The notes under the pieces: generated by a model
What the model was told of the DNA's origin: nothing
The model's input: the letters and a program-made list of their open reading frames with translations, nothing else
Databases searched by the model: none
Position numbers and translations under genes: made by a program
Assembly (NCBI RefSeq): GCF_000226095.1
Contig: NC_016478.1
Span: forward strand, 124,001-188,000
DNA length: 64,000 bases
Direction of reading: 5' to 3'
From: Thermothelomyces thermophilus ATCC 42464
Taxonomy: Eukaryota > Ascomycota > Sordariomycetes > Sordariales > Chaetomiaceae
Part shown: positions 50,978 to 61,900 of the stretch, piece by piece
Position numbering within the stretch: the stretch's first letter is position 1
Layout of the letters: every line of letters begins with the position of its first letter

Positions 50978-51009
50978 AGGCTTTCGGGTCGAAAGCCTTA
51001 AAGGAAGGG
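50978..51009. promoter_or_regulatory. Hairpin and polypurine tract before the 3' LTR of element C
   Basis: A perfect stem GGCTTTCG/CGAAAGCC (50979-50986, 50990-50997, loop GGT) extended by one A-T pair. It is followed at 51000-51009 by AAAGGAAGGG, a polypurine tract suitable for plus-strand priming 5 nt before the LTR. Confidence 0.6.
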
Positions 51010-51014
51010 CATTG

Positions 51015-51441
51015 TATCACGGAAATGTATATGTAGGACGTCGCCTAAGTCGCCTCCCCCGATAGGCTAATAGGACAGTAGGCACGAACGGACTAATCAG
51101 GAAAGGATCACGCTTGGCAAAGTGATCTATATACTATAGGATTACTACCGTAGCCGTAATCTAGATAGCAAAGGATCACTAGGTAAAGAGTGATCCTCGG
51201 ATTATATATATATATAGATAGTCACTCGTTATAGTAGACTCTAGGAGTTTACTAGTGATAGTAACCTGTCCTATAATTATAGTACTTATACTAAGTATCG
51301 CTAACTACTATGAGAGATAACTCTAGTGTTATTGTGAACCCTTTGGCTTTACCGAATCCCTTAGACGACCTGCCTACTTGTCCTGCTCAAACTACCTTCG
51401 TCTAAACCCTTTTAGAAGAAGTCTGAGTTGGGTTCGTTACA
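51015..51441 (+). repeat. 3' LTR of element C
   Basis: 427 bp, U3 type 2, TATCACGG...GTTACA. Followed by CTAGT, the second copy of the target duplication. Confidence 0.88.
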
Positions 51442-51446
51442 CTAGT

Positions 51447-52740
51447 AGGTTTATCTATAGAAGTAAGAGGGACCCTAATAATAATAAAGAGGCCAAATTA
51501 TAGGCTAGATTTAACGATGCCTATATTGTCTTTGATAGCCTTAAGGAGGTAGAAAATACCCTTGTAAGCATAGAGTTTGACCCCTTTACTAGCACTAGGG
51601 TTATTAAGTCTAGCCTGCTATACCTGTCTATAAGCACGTTAATTAGGCCTATTAAGAATTACCTTACTTATACCTACTAGGAGTGTCGTAGTAATAAGGA
51701 TATACTTATCCATACCTACTACTAGATCTACTATTACTACGAAAAGGCTAGTAGTAACTTTTTTAGGGCTAACCCGGCTATATATAGCCTTAAGAAGAAA
51801 CTAAAGACTATATATAAGGTATACTATACCACTAGTATAGTACCTACCGGTATACCTAAGCCTAAGGAACTATTAGTAGCTTATATCTATATATCTAAGG
51901 GAGATAATAACACTCTAGTTAATAGCTACCTATTTAAGCTTAGCTACCTATATTATAATCTACCTAGCTACTAGGTTATATACCCTATACCTATATAAGT
52001 CATTACTACCTAGGGTATAACTAAAGATAATAAGGCTAATAAGGACTTTACTAAGTACTAGTAACTAGCTATTAAGGCTAACCTTCTTAGGCTAGCTTAG
52101 ACTATAGTTTAGAGGTAAGATAAGGCTATTAATATCGTTACTAAGGCCCTTAACTAGATCAAGGAAGAGCTTAAGTAGCTATAGGAGACTTCGACAGCTA
52201 TAAATGATAGCTATATAGCTACCCTTAACTAGAAGAAGGGTATAGATAAGAAGCTTTAGCAGCTTAAAGGTATAGTTACCTGACTTAGTAAGCATATTAT
52301 ATTAGCTATTATATTATAAAGGGCTCCTAGAACGTAGCTACCTATAGCTCGGCCACTACTAGCTACCATAAGGGCTAGCGCCCCTCCTAGCTTAATTGCC
52401 TACCTAGTTATATACCTACTACCTACAACCACTGGCCAGAAACAACTATAGCTAAAAACGCCAGTATAGGAGAGCCCCTTACATAAGAAGGCTATTAGCA
52501 CACTCTACGGTAACCGTACCCTGGCCAGGGACACCTAGGCCAGGGCTAGGACTCTCATATGCCCATAGTAGGAGCGCCTATTAGCATTATCTATATTCCT
52601 AGACAACCTAGGCCTAGCTAGTAATAAGAAGGACTAACGGATAAGCAGATAGATATAACTATAGGATAGAGGAACGATTATAAGGACTATCGTAATAGAT
52701 AAAAGACTAATGTATTTACTAAGTTATAACAGGTCGTCAT
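51447..52740 (+). pseudogene. ORF3 of element 1, second part
   Basis: The frame resumes after element C (RFIYRSKRDPNNNKEAKLQA) and runs about 430 codons to just before the 3' LTR. It includes Lys/Glu/Gln-rich helical stretches (LNQIKEELKQLQ near 52150) likely to form a coiled coil and a Pro-rich segment. Stops are mostly TAG/TAA at Gln or Trp positions. With the first part the ancestral ORF was roughly 950 codons. No family recognised. Confidence 0.5.
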
Positions 52741-52763
52741 TTTTCCTTTCGAACCCTGGTACC

Positions 52764-53018
52764 TATTATAGTATTTGGCTATCTATAGGTCAGATCTGAC
52801 TAACCTACTAATAGGGATAACGAGCCAGGGTGTTAATATATATTTAGATAGTATCTCTGAGTGCCTCTGGTACTTAGAACAATAAACGCTTTTATTACCT
52901 ACTTCTATAGACCGTAATAGTTAGTCTAGGAGTGCCGCCTACGGCGCGAATACTGCTGTGGTGTCGTACTTTTATAGCCTTTCTGAGCTATACTGATTGC
53001 AGCCACCGAGCTGTAGCA
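52764..53018 (+). repeat. 3' LTR of element 1
   Basis: 255 bp. Here the inner (left) half is RIP-mutated (TATTATAGT...) and the outer half keeps TG/CA (GATTGCAGCCACCGAGCTG), the mirror image of the 5' LTR. Confidence 0.87.
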
Positions 53019-54942
53019 ATTTATCTACCATTAGCCTCTACAACCTCTGTCTTCTCACATCAATCACACACTCTCTGCCACCGTCAGACGAGATTTCGTG
53101 GAGCCGGATCTGTAGGAACAATTCAAACGTCTTCGTTGCCTGAACCAGCAGGGCGGGAACCTAATGCGGAGGCGAGCCAAGGCGAGAGTCCCATTGTCTC
53201 GTTGTCCTGCATATCGTCGGCTCCAGGCAGCCGCACGCCGGTGCCAGGTAGGGTAGGTAGGCAAGCATGCCGGGCGTGATCAATCCCGTCTCGAGCCAGA
53301 CATTTTCTATCCAACGAGAAGTGAATGCCTGCCACAATTGAATCAGCCGGAAATGGGTGGGTTGAGACATTGTGCTACGGTCCGTGCGGGCAGTCGAGGC
53401 TCCGGTGTTGAGCCCAGGCCACAGGGGGTTCGGATGGTTGAAGCTTATCAGGAATGTTTTGACTTGGGGAAGAACACCCCGGGGTGTAACTGAATATTAC
53501 ATTGGGGCCCGAGTTGTTGGGATCCTGTACTTCTTTTCATCCTTTGGGTATCATCTTTTTTGTTCTTCTGGTTCTGTCTATATCTTAGTCATCTACTAAT
53601 TACGTAGGCCTGCCGTCCCCACTATTAACCAAGCCATTCCCTTCTAACTGCGGAAGGAATTCCCTGCTATTTCTAGGAAACGTATGTATGTACCTACTGT
53701 CCCACGTTATGCCAAGGTCAGGCACTGTACAGTACGTACCTGAGATACCTCGTACGCAACGGTCGCGGTATGTGGTATGTACGGATTACATTAAGATATC
53801 TGTCAATTGAGATCGAAATGAGGCCACCCACAGGCACCTGCGCTGCTCCCAGGCGTGTTATTGTGTGGCGCGTGGCTGGTGGAATTCCCCTCTGCTGAGC
53901 CACAGCTTCCCAGTGCCACGAGTGTGGGACCGAGCCTCCCGCTCCCAACGCGACATCACCAGCTCCACGCCATCTCAAACTCAAAGAGAAGCAGTACGAC
54001 GAAGTTCACCCGATCCTTACATCTAAACAAGTGGGAAACAGTGTCACTCTTCTTTATTCCACCTTTTTTCCCTCATCTCAGAGCTGGTCGTCGACGATGC
54101 CGATGAAGTTTTGCGCCGAGCGCAGCAAGGCAACAAGAACCACCCCGCCTTGTGCGATGGCTCACCAAGTCGCGGAGCCCCGCCTTTTTTTCAGGACGGT
54201 TCTCTCCCACCACTCCCGAGGAAAGCTAGGGACAAATGGCATCGCCACCTAGAGACGGCAGGCAGGGCATCCTGACTGCTCAGGTATTTGCCAAGAGCGC
54301 ATCCAGCAACCCATTCAACGCCCTCAAGGCCACGCGAAGGGAGCTGGTGCTGCCATTCAGGGCGTTTCCTTGTGGGTGTGAACCTTGGCCTTCAGACTCG
54401 GGCCTTAAATTTCATCTCGCGCATTCTCTGCCAGCCGTGCTTTGCGTTACTAACATCCCGGGACAGGGTACCGAGCGTACGACTGAGTGCATACCTACCT
54501 AACCTGAGGTACCTTAGTTAACTACGGTCTGTCACTTCATTGCGGTTTCGTACAGATTAACTACGGATCCATATGCTGGAGAGAGGGACCTGGAGTGGGG
54601 CGCCAAGCATCAGAAGCTTGCCTGCCCAATGCGCCGCAGCTGCGGTACATCAAAGCTCTGGCGCAACAGCGACGGAACCTTGACGGGGTGCAAGCAATAG
54701 CAAGTCGTCTCTGCCTCTGAATTTTTGCCTCGTCAACCACCAACTCTCAACCGCGACCCGAGCCACCATTCCAAAACCATCTCCAAAACCATCCACAAAC
54801 TCCACCACGTCAACGCGAAACCCTCAACGTCGCGTCATCAGCATCGAATCCGCGCACCACGCGACGAAATTTTACAAGAGCATAATATCCAACTCCTTTC
54901 TTCAGAGTCGAACCACCCCGCGCATCCGCGTGCATCTCAGCA
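53019..54942. other. Unmutated region upstream of the H2A.Z gene
   Basis: Normal dinucleotides resume within 10 bp of the LTR. ORFs of 60-90 codons occur on both strands (for example 53161-53370 minus, 54236-54502 plus), but none has a recognisable domain, so no gene is called. The last 200 bp (54725-54942) are C/A-rich with few G, as in a fungal 5' UTR, and end CTCAGCAATGG around the start codon. Confidence 0.5.
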
Positions 54943-55840
54943 ATGGCCGGCGGAAAGGGCAAATCATCGGGCGGGAAGAGCTCCGGAGGAAAGACGTCTG
55001 GGGTCGAAGGCCCCAAGAAGCAGCAGAGCCATTCGGCGCGCGCTGGTTTGCAGGTATGTTCATTCACTGCAGAGCACATCTTTCTAGACGCGCCTGTTCC
55101 GCTCGGAGCGCAAAGCCGTCGAAGCGCCGCTCTCATTCACCAGCCTGGCCCGCCACCACCACGCGTCTCCCCTTCATTCTCCGTCGCTATAGTTCGTTAG
55201 ATTGCACGCGCCATCGTCAGCTACGCCCAACATCTGGCTAGTGCCAGCCAGCGCCGTACGCTCACGGCGACGGACACGGGGCCGTCGCGAGACCTGGCCA
55301 CAGCCGCGATAAGCCCCGCAGCTAACGCCTAACAACAACACACGCTCCCTTGCTTTATTATGTCAAATCCCTTGCTAACGGAGCGCGTTCCAGTTTCCTT
55401 GCGGCCGCGTCAAGCGTTTTCTCAAGCAAAACACGCAGAACAAGATGCGCGTCGGCGCCAAAGCAGCCGTCTATGTCACTGCCGTCCTGGAGTATCTCAC
55501 CGCCGAGGTGCTTGAACTTGCTGGGGTAAGTCTGATAAGCGCGCCGTGGAATTCTGGGAACAACAAGCCAACCCCTTGATGTCGTTCCCGTACCTGTCTC
55601 GTCTGCTGGAGCTCTGGCTAACCCGCGATCTCTCCCCTCTCCCTCATCCAGAACGCCGCGAAAGATCTCAAAGTCAAGCGTATCACTCCTCGCCATCTTC
55701 AACTCGCCATCCGTGGTGACGAAGAGTTGGATACACTGATTCGCGCCACCATCGCTTTCGGAGGCGTTCTGCCGCACATCAACCGCGCCCTTCTCCTCAA
55801 GGTCGAACAGAAGAAGAAGGCCAAGGCCCCGGAGGCGTAG
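54943..55840 (+). CDS. Histone variant H2A.Z, three exons
   Basis: Exons 54943-55053, 55394-55525 and 55652-55840; introns of 340 and 126 bp are both phase 0 with GT-AG ends (GTATGT, GTAAGT). The product is 143 residues. Residues 1-27 form a Gly/Lys/Ser-rich acetylatable tail. The histone fold follows: [18 protein letters not shown], then [40 protein letters not shown] and [17 protein letters not shown]. The GGVLPHIN and short KKAKAPEA end identify the Z variant: canonical fungal H2A ends in an SQEL motif, absent here. H2A.Z replaces H2A in nucleosomes near promoters and is deposited by the SWR1 complex. The start context is good, every codon is intact and there is no RIP, although transposon blocks lie 1.9 kb upstream and about 0.8 kb downstream. 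Confidence 0.96.
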
Positions 55841-56640
55841 GCACCGGCCTGGCAGACGCGAGTTTCTCAGTCACGTATTCGATAATGAAGTTTGGCGGAA
55901 TGGCTTGGTACTCGTCTTGTTTGCTTCCAACAACCTTGGGCCCTGTCGCCCGCTCGGTCCTGATTTCTTTTCATACCGCGACGCGGCCCCTGATAAGGCA
56001 GGGCGAGAGCGGCTGCACCCGTTCAGGCACTCCTGCGGTGCACGGGCACAACATCGTGTCCGATGAGGGAATTTTGAGCCGAAGCAAGGCTGGCGTTGGT
56101 CTGGGGGTGGGGCATTGTGCCGAGGGAACAGCAGTCTTCTCGTTGGTTCGACCATTTGTTTTCTTTTCTCTGCGGGAGGGTTCTGATATCTGTAACAAAA
56201 CACGGTTTTTGTCTCTTCTTGGGGTTTATGGGCTGAGCAAGGCTGGTCTACGTAACGCGTGAGTGGGGTGGGAATGGGAGGACGCCGGGCCCAACCGCGG
56301 TCTCACGCAGGCGCCCACTTGCTTGGGCGAGACAGAGCAATGGGGTTTGGAGGTCAACAAATAGGATGTGATTGCTCTCTTCGTTATCAGGCCGGCGGTT
56401 GTTTCTGCAGTGCTCCTCTTCCTTGCGCCTTGTGTATGTGGCGTTACCGGCGGGAAGTGTCTCGGGACCCAGATGGCGAACCTGCCCTTAGGTACTTCTT
56501 TCACCGCTGCCGTTGCTGCTACAGCCTTGTCGGAAGCTATGGAGCTTCCAAACGTATTAGCCACGCGTTTGCCACAGCTATATAAGGCTGTTCAACGCTT
56601 TGGCCAGTCCCTTTGTCTATAAATACCACTCTTTTTGTCT
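55841..56640. other. 3' flank of the H2A.Z gene up to the next RIP block
   Basis: It contains the 3' UTR and GC-rich unmutated DNA. Overlapping ORFs on both strands (for example 56226-56564 minus, 112 codons; 56368-56622 plus, 84 codons with a hydrophobic N-terminus MIALFVIRPAVVSAVLLFLA) are unsupported by any recognised domain. The drop to AT-rich, CpA-poor sequence begins at about 56640. Confidence 0.45.
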
Positions 56641-57765
56641 CCTTTGTAGATAGTTTTAACAAGGCACTCTTTTCCTTCGTATAGCTACCTACTACAGACT
56701 GCTTTTAACGCTCCCGGAAGCTTATTACTACGTTTGGCAGTTATAAGCCCGGTGCCTTGACTACTCCTCTGCTGACGTATCTTTAATATTAATGGTAGCT
56801 TCCTCTATTACAAACCCTCTTACCTTGCTTTAATACGCTTTTAATAACGTGTCTATTATATCTAAGATCCTAGTCGAGACTTCTATGTACCTTATAGGGC
56901 CTAGTTCCTAGAACTTATAGTATATCGAACTATAATTATAGGCTAAATTTGCTAGTATATAGGGATTCGTTGACCTTAATAGTGATTATAAGCTAGATCT
57001 AGAAGTTCTATAGTGCTTAACCTATAAGTAAGCTAGAGATAACCTTATCCTGGCTTCCTAGGAGTAACTCCTAGAAGGATTATTGCCTTTGATATTTATA
57101 GATTTAATGCCTTTAGATATAGCCGTTATAGCCGAATTTATATAATTATAAGACTCCTTTTATAAAGATATTATATATATTATAGATATTAGTAAGTAGA
57201 TAGGATAGTTATAATGCTAGCTAGTATATATTATAGATCCTAAACTTCATAAAGCTACGAAAGTATATAGGAAGAAAGATATTAACCTTATTAGGGGGAT
57301 TATCTAGGCGCTTTACTTTATACTTATACTATCTGTTATAACGTTCTATATAATGGTTATAATATAATATATAGCTGGTCTTGATATAGCTAAGCGTTTA
57401 GGAGTTAATCTATAGTGCTAGATTTATAACTTTAATGTTACCTTTTAATAAGCTAACTAATATAATATCTTAGAAATATAGGGTATATAAGGATGTTATA
57501 CCTTTCTTAATACTATTACTATATATATCTTACTAACCTAGGTAGTAAATAAGAGGATAGAAATCGAGCTTATTAATAATATAGGATAGCTACTTCCGGA
57601 ACTTAATACCTTTATTATAATAGCTAAGATCTTAATTAATAATAATATATAATCTAGAGTCTTTTAGAAGTATAGAATCTTCTTAATAACTTATATATTA
57701 ATACTTCCTATAGTTTAAAAGAGTAGTAAGGAGAGAGGCAAAGACTTATATACTTAGTAGTATAA
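56641..57765 (+). pseudogene. Degenerate reading frame of unknown family
   Basis: Between about 56960 and 57660 a plus-strand frame is readable if TAG/TAA are taken as former Gln/Trp: LIFIDLMPLDIAVIAEFI, DSFYKDIIYIIDISK, DPKLHKATKVYRKKDINLIR, then a hydrophobic stretch (ALYFILILSVITFYIMVII) and IAGLDIAKRLGVNL. No transposon hallmark is seen. It may be part of an unclassified element, or a duplicated host gene caught by RIP. Confidence 0.35.
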
Positions 57766-57769
57766 TATA

Positions 57770-58960
57770 AGATTATTACGAACGTAAGCCGACCTATGCC
57801 TATGGCTAGGCTATAGCGGCCGGAGGGCCTATACCTAAGTACTAATAGGTATAACCCTGCTATAATAGGTACAATTAGGGTACGGCCGGGAAAAGGGGAT
57901 GACCGATCTATAGTATAAGATATATCCATTAGCCTATAGATCCGAAAGGGAGGTTTTCCTCCCTAAGGATTAGTTTTATAACTACGATTCGAGAGAGATA
58001 TAGATAAGGCAGCCTGCCGGCCCTAGAGCAATTGACTCCTTCTACCCCCCGCGATTAGTACGAACCTACTTAGAAAGGCCTTTGTGATAGTGCTACCTCC
58101 CTTGGTAACTAGCCTAGTAGTAGGCCACCCTAATAGTTTCTAATCCTTCCTACCCTTTATTAATCGAGATAGTACCGTCATTTAGTTGTTTAACGCCTAT
58201 AGGATTAGAGGAAGAACCCTCGAGCCAAAGTAAGACTCTTTCGGCCTAGTATTAGCCGTAAACCTATTCTAAACCCCCTCTTTACGTCCTAATACCCTCC
58301 GATTTAGAGCCCTTGGTATAAGGCCCTGACTATAAAGAACTTGTCTAGAATCTAGAAGGCCGGGTTAAGGAGCTAGAAAGGCTATAGTAACTATAAGACT
58401 AGGAAAAGTTCTTACTAGAGAAGCTAGGACTATTAGACTATATAAAGGCCTTAAAACGACCCTGATTACCTACCAAATCCTCTAATTTTAATGATTTGGG
58501 ACATTATTCTAAGGCTATTAAGGTTACTAATCTAATTCGATTTACTAATATAATGACCTATTAGTAGTAGTAAGAGTAGCTCTAAGATTTATAATGTACT
58601 TTTTAGGGAGACCCTAAGCGGTTTAAAACATTCTAAAACTATATCTTATTTACGCTCGATTATATAGATAAATAACCCTAGAACTGCTAATATAACTATT
58701 ATTAAAATATATTACCTAAAGAGTGTGATTAGCTAGAAGGTAACTAGACTCTATTCGAAAAGTAGATAAACGTCTATATAATTAACCTTATAAACTAGGT
58801 ATCTTAAGTAGCTAAGGCCTTAAATTTGGCTTACTAGTAAAATAGCTAATCCCTATAGGATCTTTATTATTACCTCGAATCCCTTAAGGCTTAATTTCCT
58901 TACTAGGATAAGAAAAGCCAAGCTCTAAGCTTCTATATCAAGCTATCGCCTTTTCTTATT
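57770..58960 (+). pseudogene. Gag-like ORF of another LTR retrotransposon
   Basis: A GC-richer stretch starting TATTACGAACG at about 57770 could be the beginning of an LTR (TG to TA) but no second copy is in view. From about 58200 a frame reads a coiled region (NLEGRVKELERL), then GDPKRFKTF, ILFTLDYID, NILPKECD and YYYLESLKA, Gag-capsid-like in composition. It is interrupted at 58960 by the tail of the minus-strand LINE. No zinc knuckle is present before the break. Confidence 0.4.
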
Positions 58961-61900
58961 TCATTATTATCATTATTAGTCCTATATCATTATACTAATA
59001 AGCATGCCAGAGCCTCTCTAGTTATATATAAAGGAAACCATACCTAATAGGCCGGATAAAAACCTCTATCCCGCCTCTAATGCCTAATCCGGAGTACTAA
59101 TACACTACAAAGAAAAGGAGAAGTAGCTAGAATAGCCCTATAGAGGCCTTCCCTCCTAGTCTAGCCTCCTTATAAGGTAGTATTCCGGGAGCCTCCCTAG
59201 GTCTATTAGCCACTATAGAACCCTCCTTACCAAACGATGGTTACAGGTCCCTATACCCTATAGAACGAGGTCTAGGTCCCTTTACGACTATATTTCCTAG
59301 GATTCCTACGTTCGGCTTCTTAGTAGGTTTAGGCACTATACGACTAGGTGTTCCACAGTTTCCCTCCCCTAGCCATAGGCATAGTAGGAGGTACTAACCC
59401 CTAGGACTTGAACCCTAAAAAGGAAGTCACGGAGGCTAATAGCCCCTATATAGGCCTATACTAGTAGGGAGCTCTAGGCCTTTGTTAGGCCTTAGTGCCT
59501 TTATAGGCCTTCCTCTATAAAAACTAGGCATAGAGGGTCCTTGTCTAATATACGCTATATCCTCCTACCGGCTTGGTCGGCCCTCCACCGGTTGCTCTAG
59601 CTAGCCAATACGGCTAGTTCTATAGCCTATAGCCTTCTTTATAGGGTCTGTAGGGGGGGTTGACCCCCTCTATAGCCCTCCTAAACCTACTACCGGACCG
59701 TCGACCCTACTACTTCTAGGGCTATAGGCTTTGGCTCCCGGCCCCTTGCCCTGGCCCTCCTCTTCCGGAACCTCTGGCTTAGCCTATTATAGGCCTATTA
59801 GATAAGGGCCCTTGCAGGGACCCAGGAGGCCCCCGGGCCTGCCCTAGTCTATAGGAGCGGCTGGTCGAGTTTAGCTTCGAAGTTAGCTAACCTCTTATTA
59901 AGATAGAGGTCGAGGGGCGGTACCTAGGCTTCTGTTTCGAGGCACTAGATAGGGGTAGCCTTATGGGCCCTAGTAACCATTTAAAGGGCCCTATATTAGG
60001 CCTTTGATAGCTCCCTAACAGGGCCTTCCGGCTTACCCCCTAGCTTAGTAGGCTTATGGAAGTTTAAGGCCCTATAAGCTAGGGCACTATAGATATACTT
60101 AGTATAGACCTTATAGGCCTATAGGAAGCTAGGGCCCTAGGTCTTTATAGCAAGCCTAGTTAGGGCAAACTCCTAGGTTTCTAGTTTCTTAGCTACCTTT
60201 GCGTAGTAGGGGCCTTATTATAGCCTCTAGTTTAGCCAGACCCTAAGAAATCTAGCCGACTTTAAAGGGGCTATAGTAGTAGTACCCCCTCCGGGCCGTA
60301 GGAGCTTTAGCAGTCGTAATTACTATTTCTAGCCCCTATTAAAGTAGATAAGCTCGTACTTTTCCAGGGCAAAGGCTATACCCTAGGTCTTTACCTACTA
60401 GAAGTAGGCCTTCTAGGCCCTCTATAGCTAACCATTATAGGCCTCCTCGGCCCTTCCGAAGGCTAGGAGGTTAGTATCGTCGGTAAAGCCTATTAAACTG
60501 ACTATAGGGCTAGCCTGGCAAATGGCCTAGTAGAGCGAGGCTATATAGAGGATAAATAGTATAGGGGAGAGGGGTAACCCCTATAGGACCCCGGCCTTTA
60601 CCGCTATATCCTGTATTTCCTAGCTATCAAAGTGGAGGATAGTTACCCTATCCTATAGCTACTCCCTAACCTAGACCATTAGCTACTTTAGGAAGCCCTA
60701 GCTCTATAAAGTAGCTAGTAGCTAGGTATAGTTAATAGTGTTAAAAGCCCCTAAGATATCGAGCTATAGGAGGGAGGTAGCTGCCTTATACCTCTAAGCC
60801 TCCTAAACCTAAGCCGTAATAAGCCGAATAGCTAGTTCCGTAGATCTATATTCTTAGTTACCTATCTGCTTAGCTAGGAAAAGCCTATAGGCCTTTATAA
60901 CGGCCGTTACCTTTTAGGTAACTATAGCCTCTAGTACCTTACCTACTATTAGTAGGAGCACTATAGGCCTATAGCTACCTAGGGTGAAATAGGCCTATAG
61001 GGGTTTGCCAGGCTTATAGAGGACTATTGTCTTAGCCTTTTTAAACTAGACTAGGAAATAGCCAAGCTATAGGCTCTCTAAGGCTAGTTTAGCTAGTATC
61101 TAGTAAAGCAGCTACCTATAGGCCTTCAATAGGCCTATAGGGAGGAGGTCCTCCCCTAGGGCTTTCTATAGGGCTACCCTAGCTAGTATTACCTTAACTT
61201 TGCCTACTATAACCTCCTAGCTTATTTCGAACTTTGGCTCCTAGTAGTCGTTTAGATCTAGGTCATTAATATCCGATAGGTCTACTTCTAGGTTCGGAAA
61301 GAACTTATTAACTAGTACTCTAGCCTTCTATTAGTAGGTTATAAGCCCTCCTTCGAAGGCCGGGAGCTTTAAGGGGTTAACTGGTAGGTAGCTTTATAGC
61401 CTTACCTACTTCTCTAGCCTCTATAGCAGGTCCGGCCGGTTGGTTACCTCCTATAACGTAGCTCTCTAGCTCTTAGTCTTTACGGCTATAATAGTCTTAG
61501 CCTGGTCCTATAGGGCCTACCAAAGTGCCTCTTATATATAGGGGTTTAGGGTACCCTTATAGGCCCTCTCTACCTCCTTAGCCCTCTTCTGGGCCTCCCG
61601 AACCTCCTTCGTCTACTACTAAGCTCGTTTACCGCCCATACTAGCCTTCTTTACCAGGGCCGAGACTATAGCTATCTTCTTAAGGGCCTCTATAAGCTTA
61701 TTAAAGGCCTATAGAAGCTCCTCTAGGCCCCGGAAAATAGGCCTAGCCAGGGCCGATACCTACTTACTAAGCCAGAGTAAGAGGTAGGCCGCCTCGGCCT
61801 ATATGACCTCCTTGTCTAGGCTCTTCTAGTCCTACCCTTTACTAGCTGGTACGGGCCCGTTAGTCCCTTAGAGGGAGACGTTTAAGGCCTATAGGTAATG

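Larger units (their letters stand above)
43903..51441 (+). mobile_element. Family-A chromovirus, complete copy C, inside ORF3 of element 1
   Basis: 7539 bp with two 427-bp LTRs and a perfect CTAGT target duplication (43898-43902, 51442-51446). Plus-strand gag-pol, then a hairpin and a polypurine tract before the 3' LTR. A minus-strand Zn2Cys6-like ORF lies between pol and the 3' LTR. It is the only family-A copy in plus orientation that is complete here, so it is the reference for reading the others. Coding frames are RIP-damaged, including the protease (DSR for DSG) and the RT box (YLDN for YLDD). Confidence 0.88.
8279..53018 (+). mobile_element. Outer Ty3/gypsy chromovirus (element 1), nested host of all transposons to 53 kb
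   Basis: Two direct 255-bp LTRs (8279-8533, 52764-53018) begin TGTTACAGC (TATTATAGT on the right) and end GTAGCA. The flanking 5 bp are ATTCA on the left (8274-8278) and ATTTA on the right (53019-53023), a duplication differing by one C-to-T at CpA. Removing the inserts leaves about 10.7 kb: 8279-12348, 19758-20024, 39108-43902 and 51447-53018. It codes in order for gag, protease, reverse transcriptase, RNase H, integrase with a chromodomain, and a long third ORF. Its RT is interrupted twice (by A and by the LINE) and its third ORF once (by C). All frames are destroyed by RIP. Confidence 0.85.

Noticed and set aside
52741-52763. tRNA-like TTCGAACCC just before the 3' LTR of element 1
   Set aside because: No acceptor, D or anticodon arm can be drawn upstream; it resembles a B box by chance or is part of the LTR-adjacent sequence.
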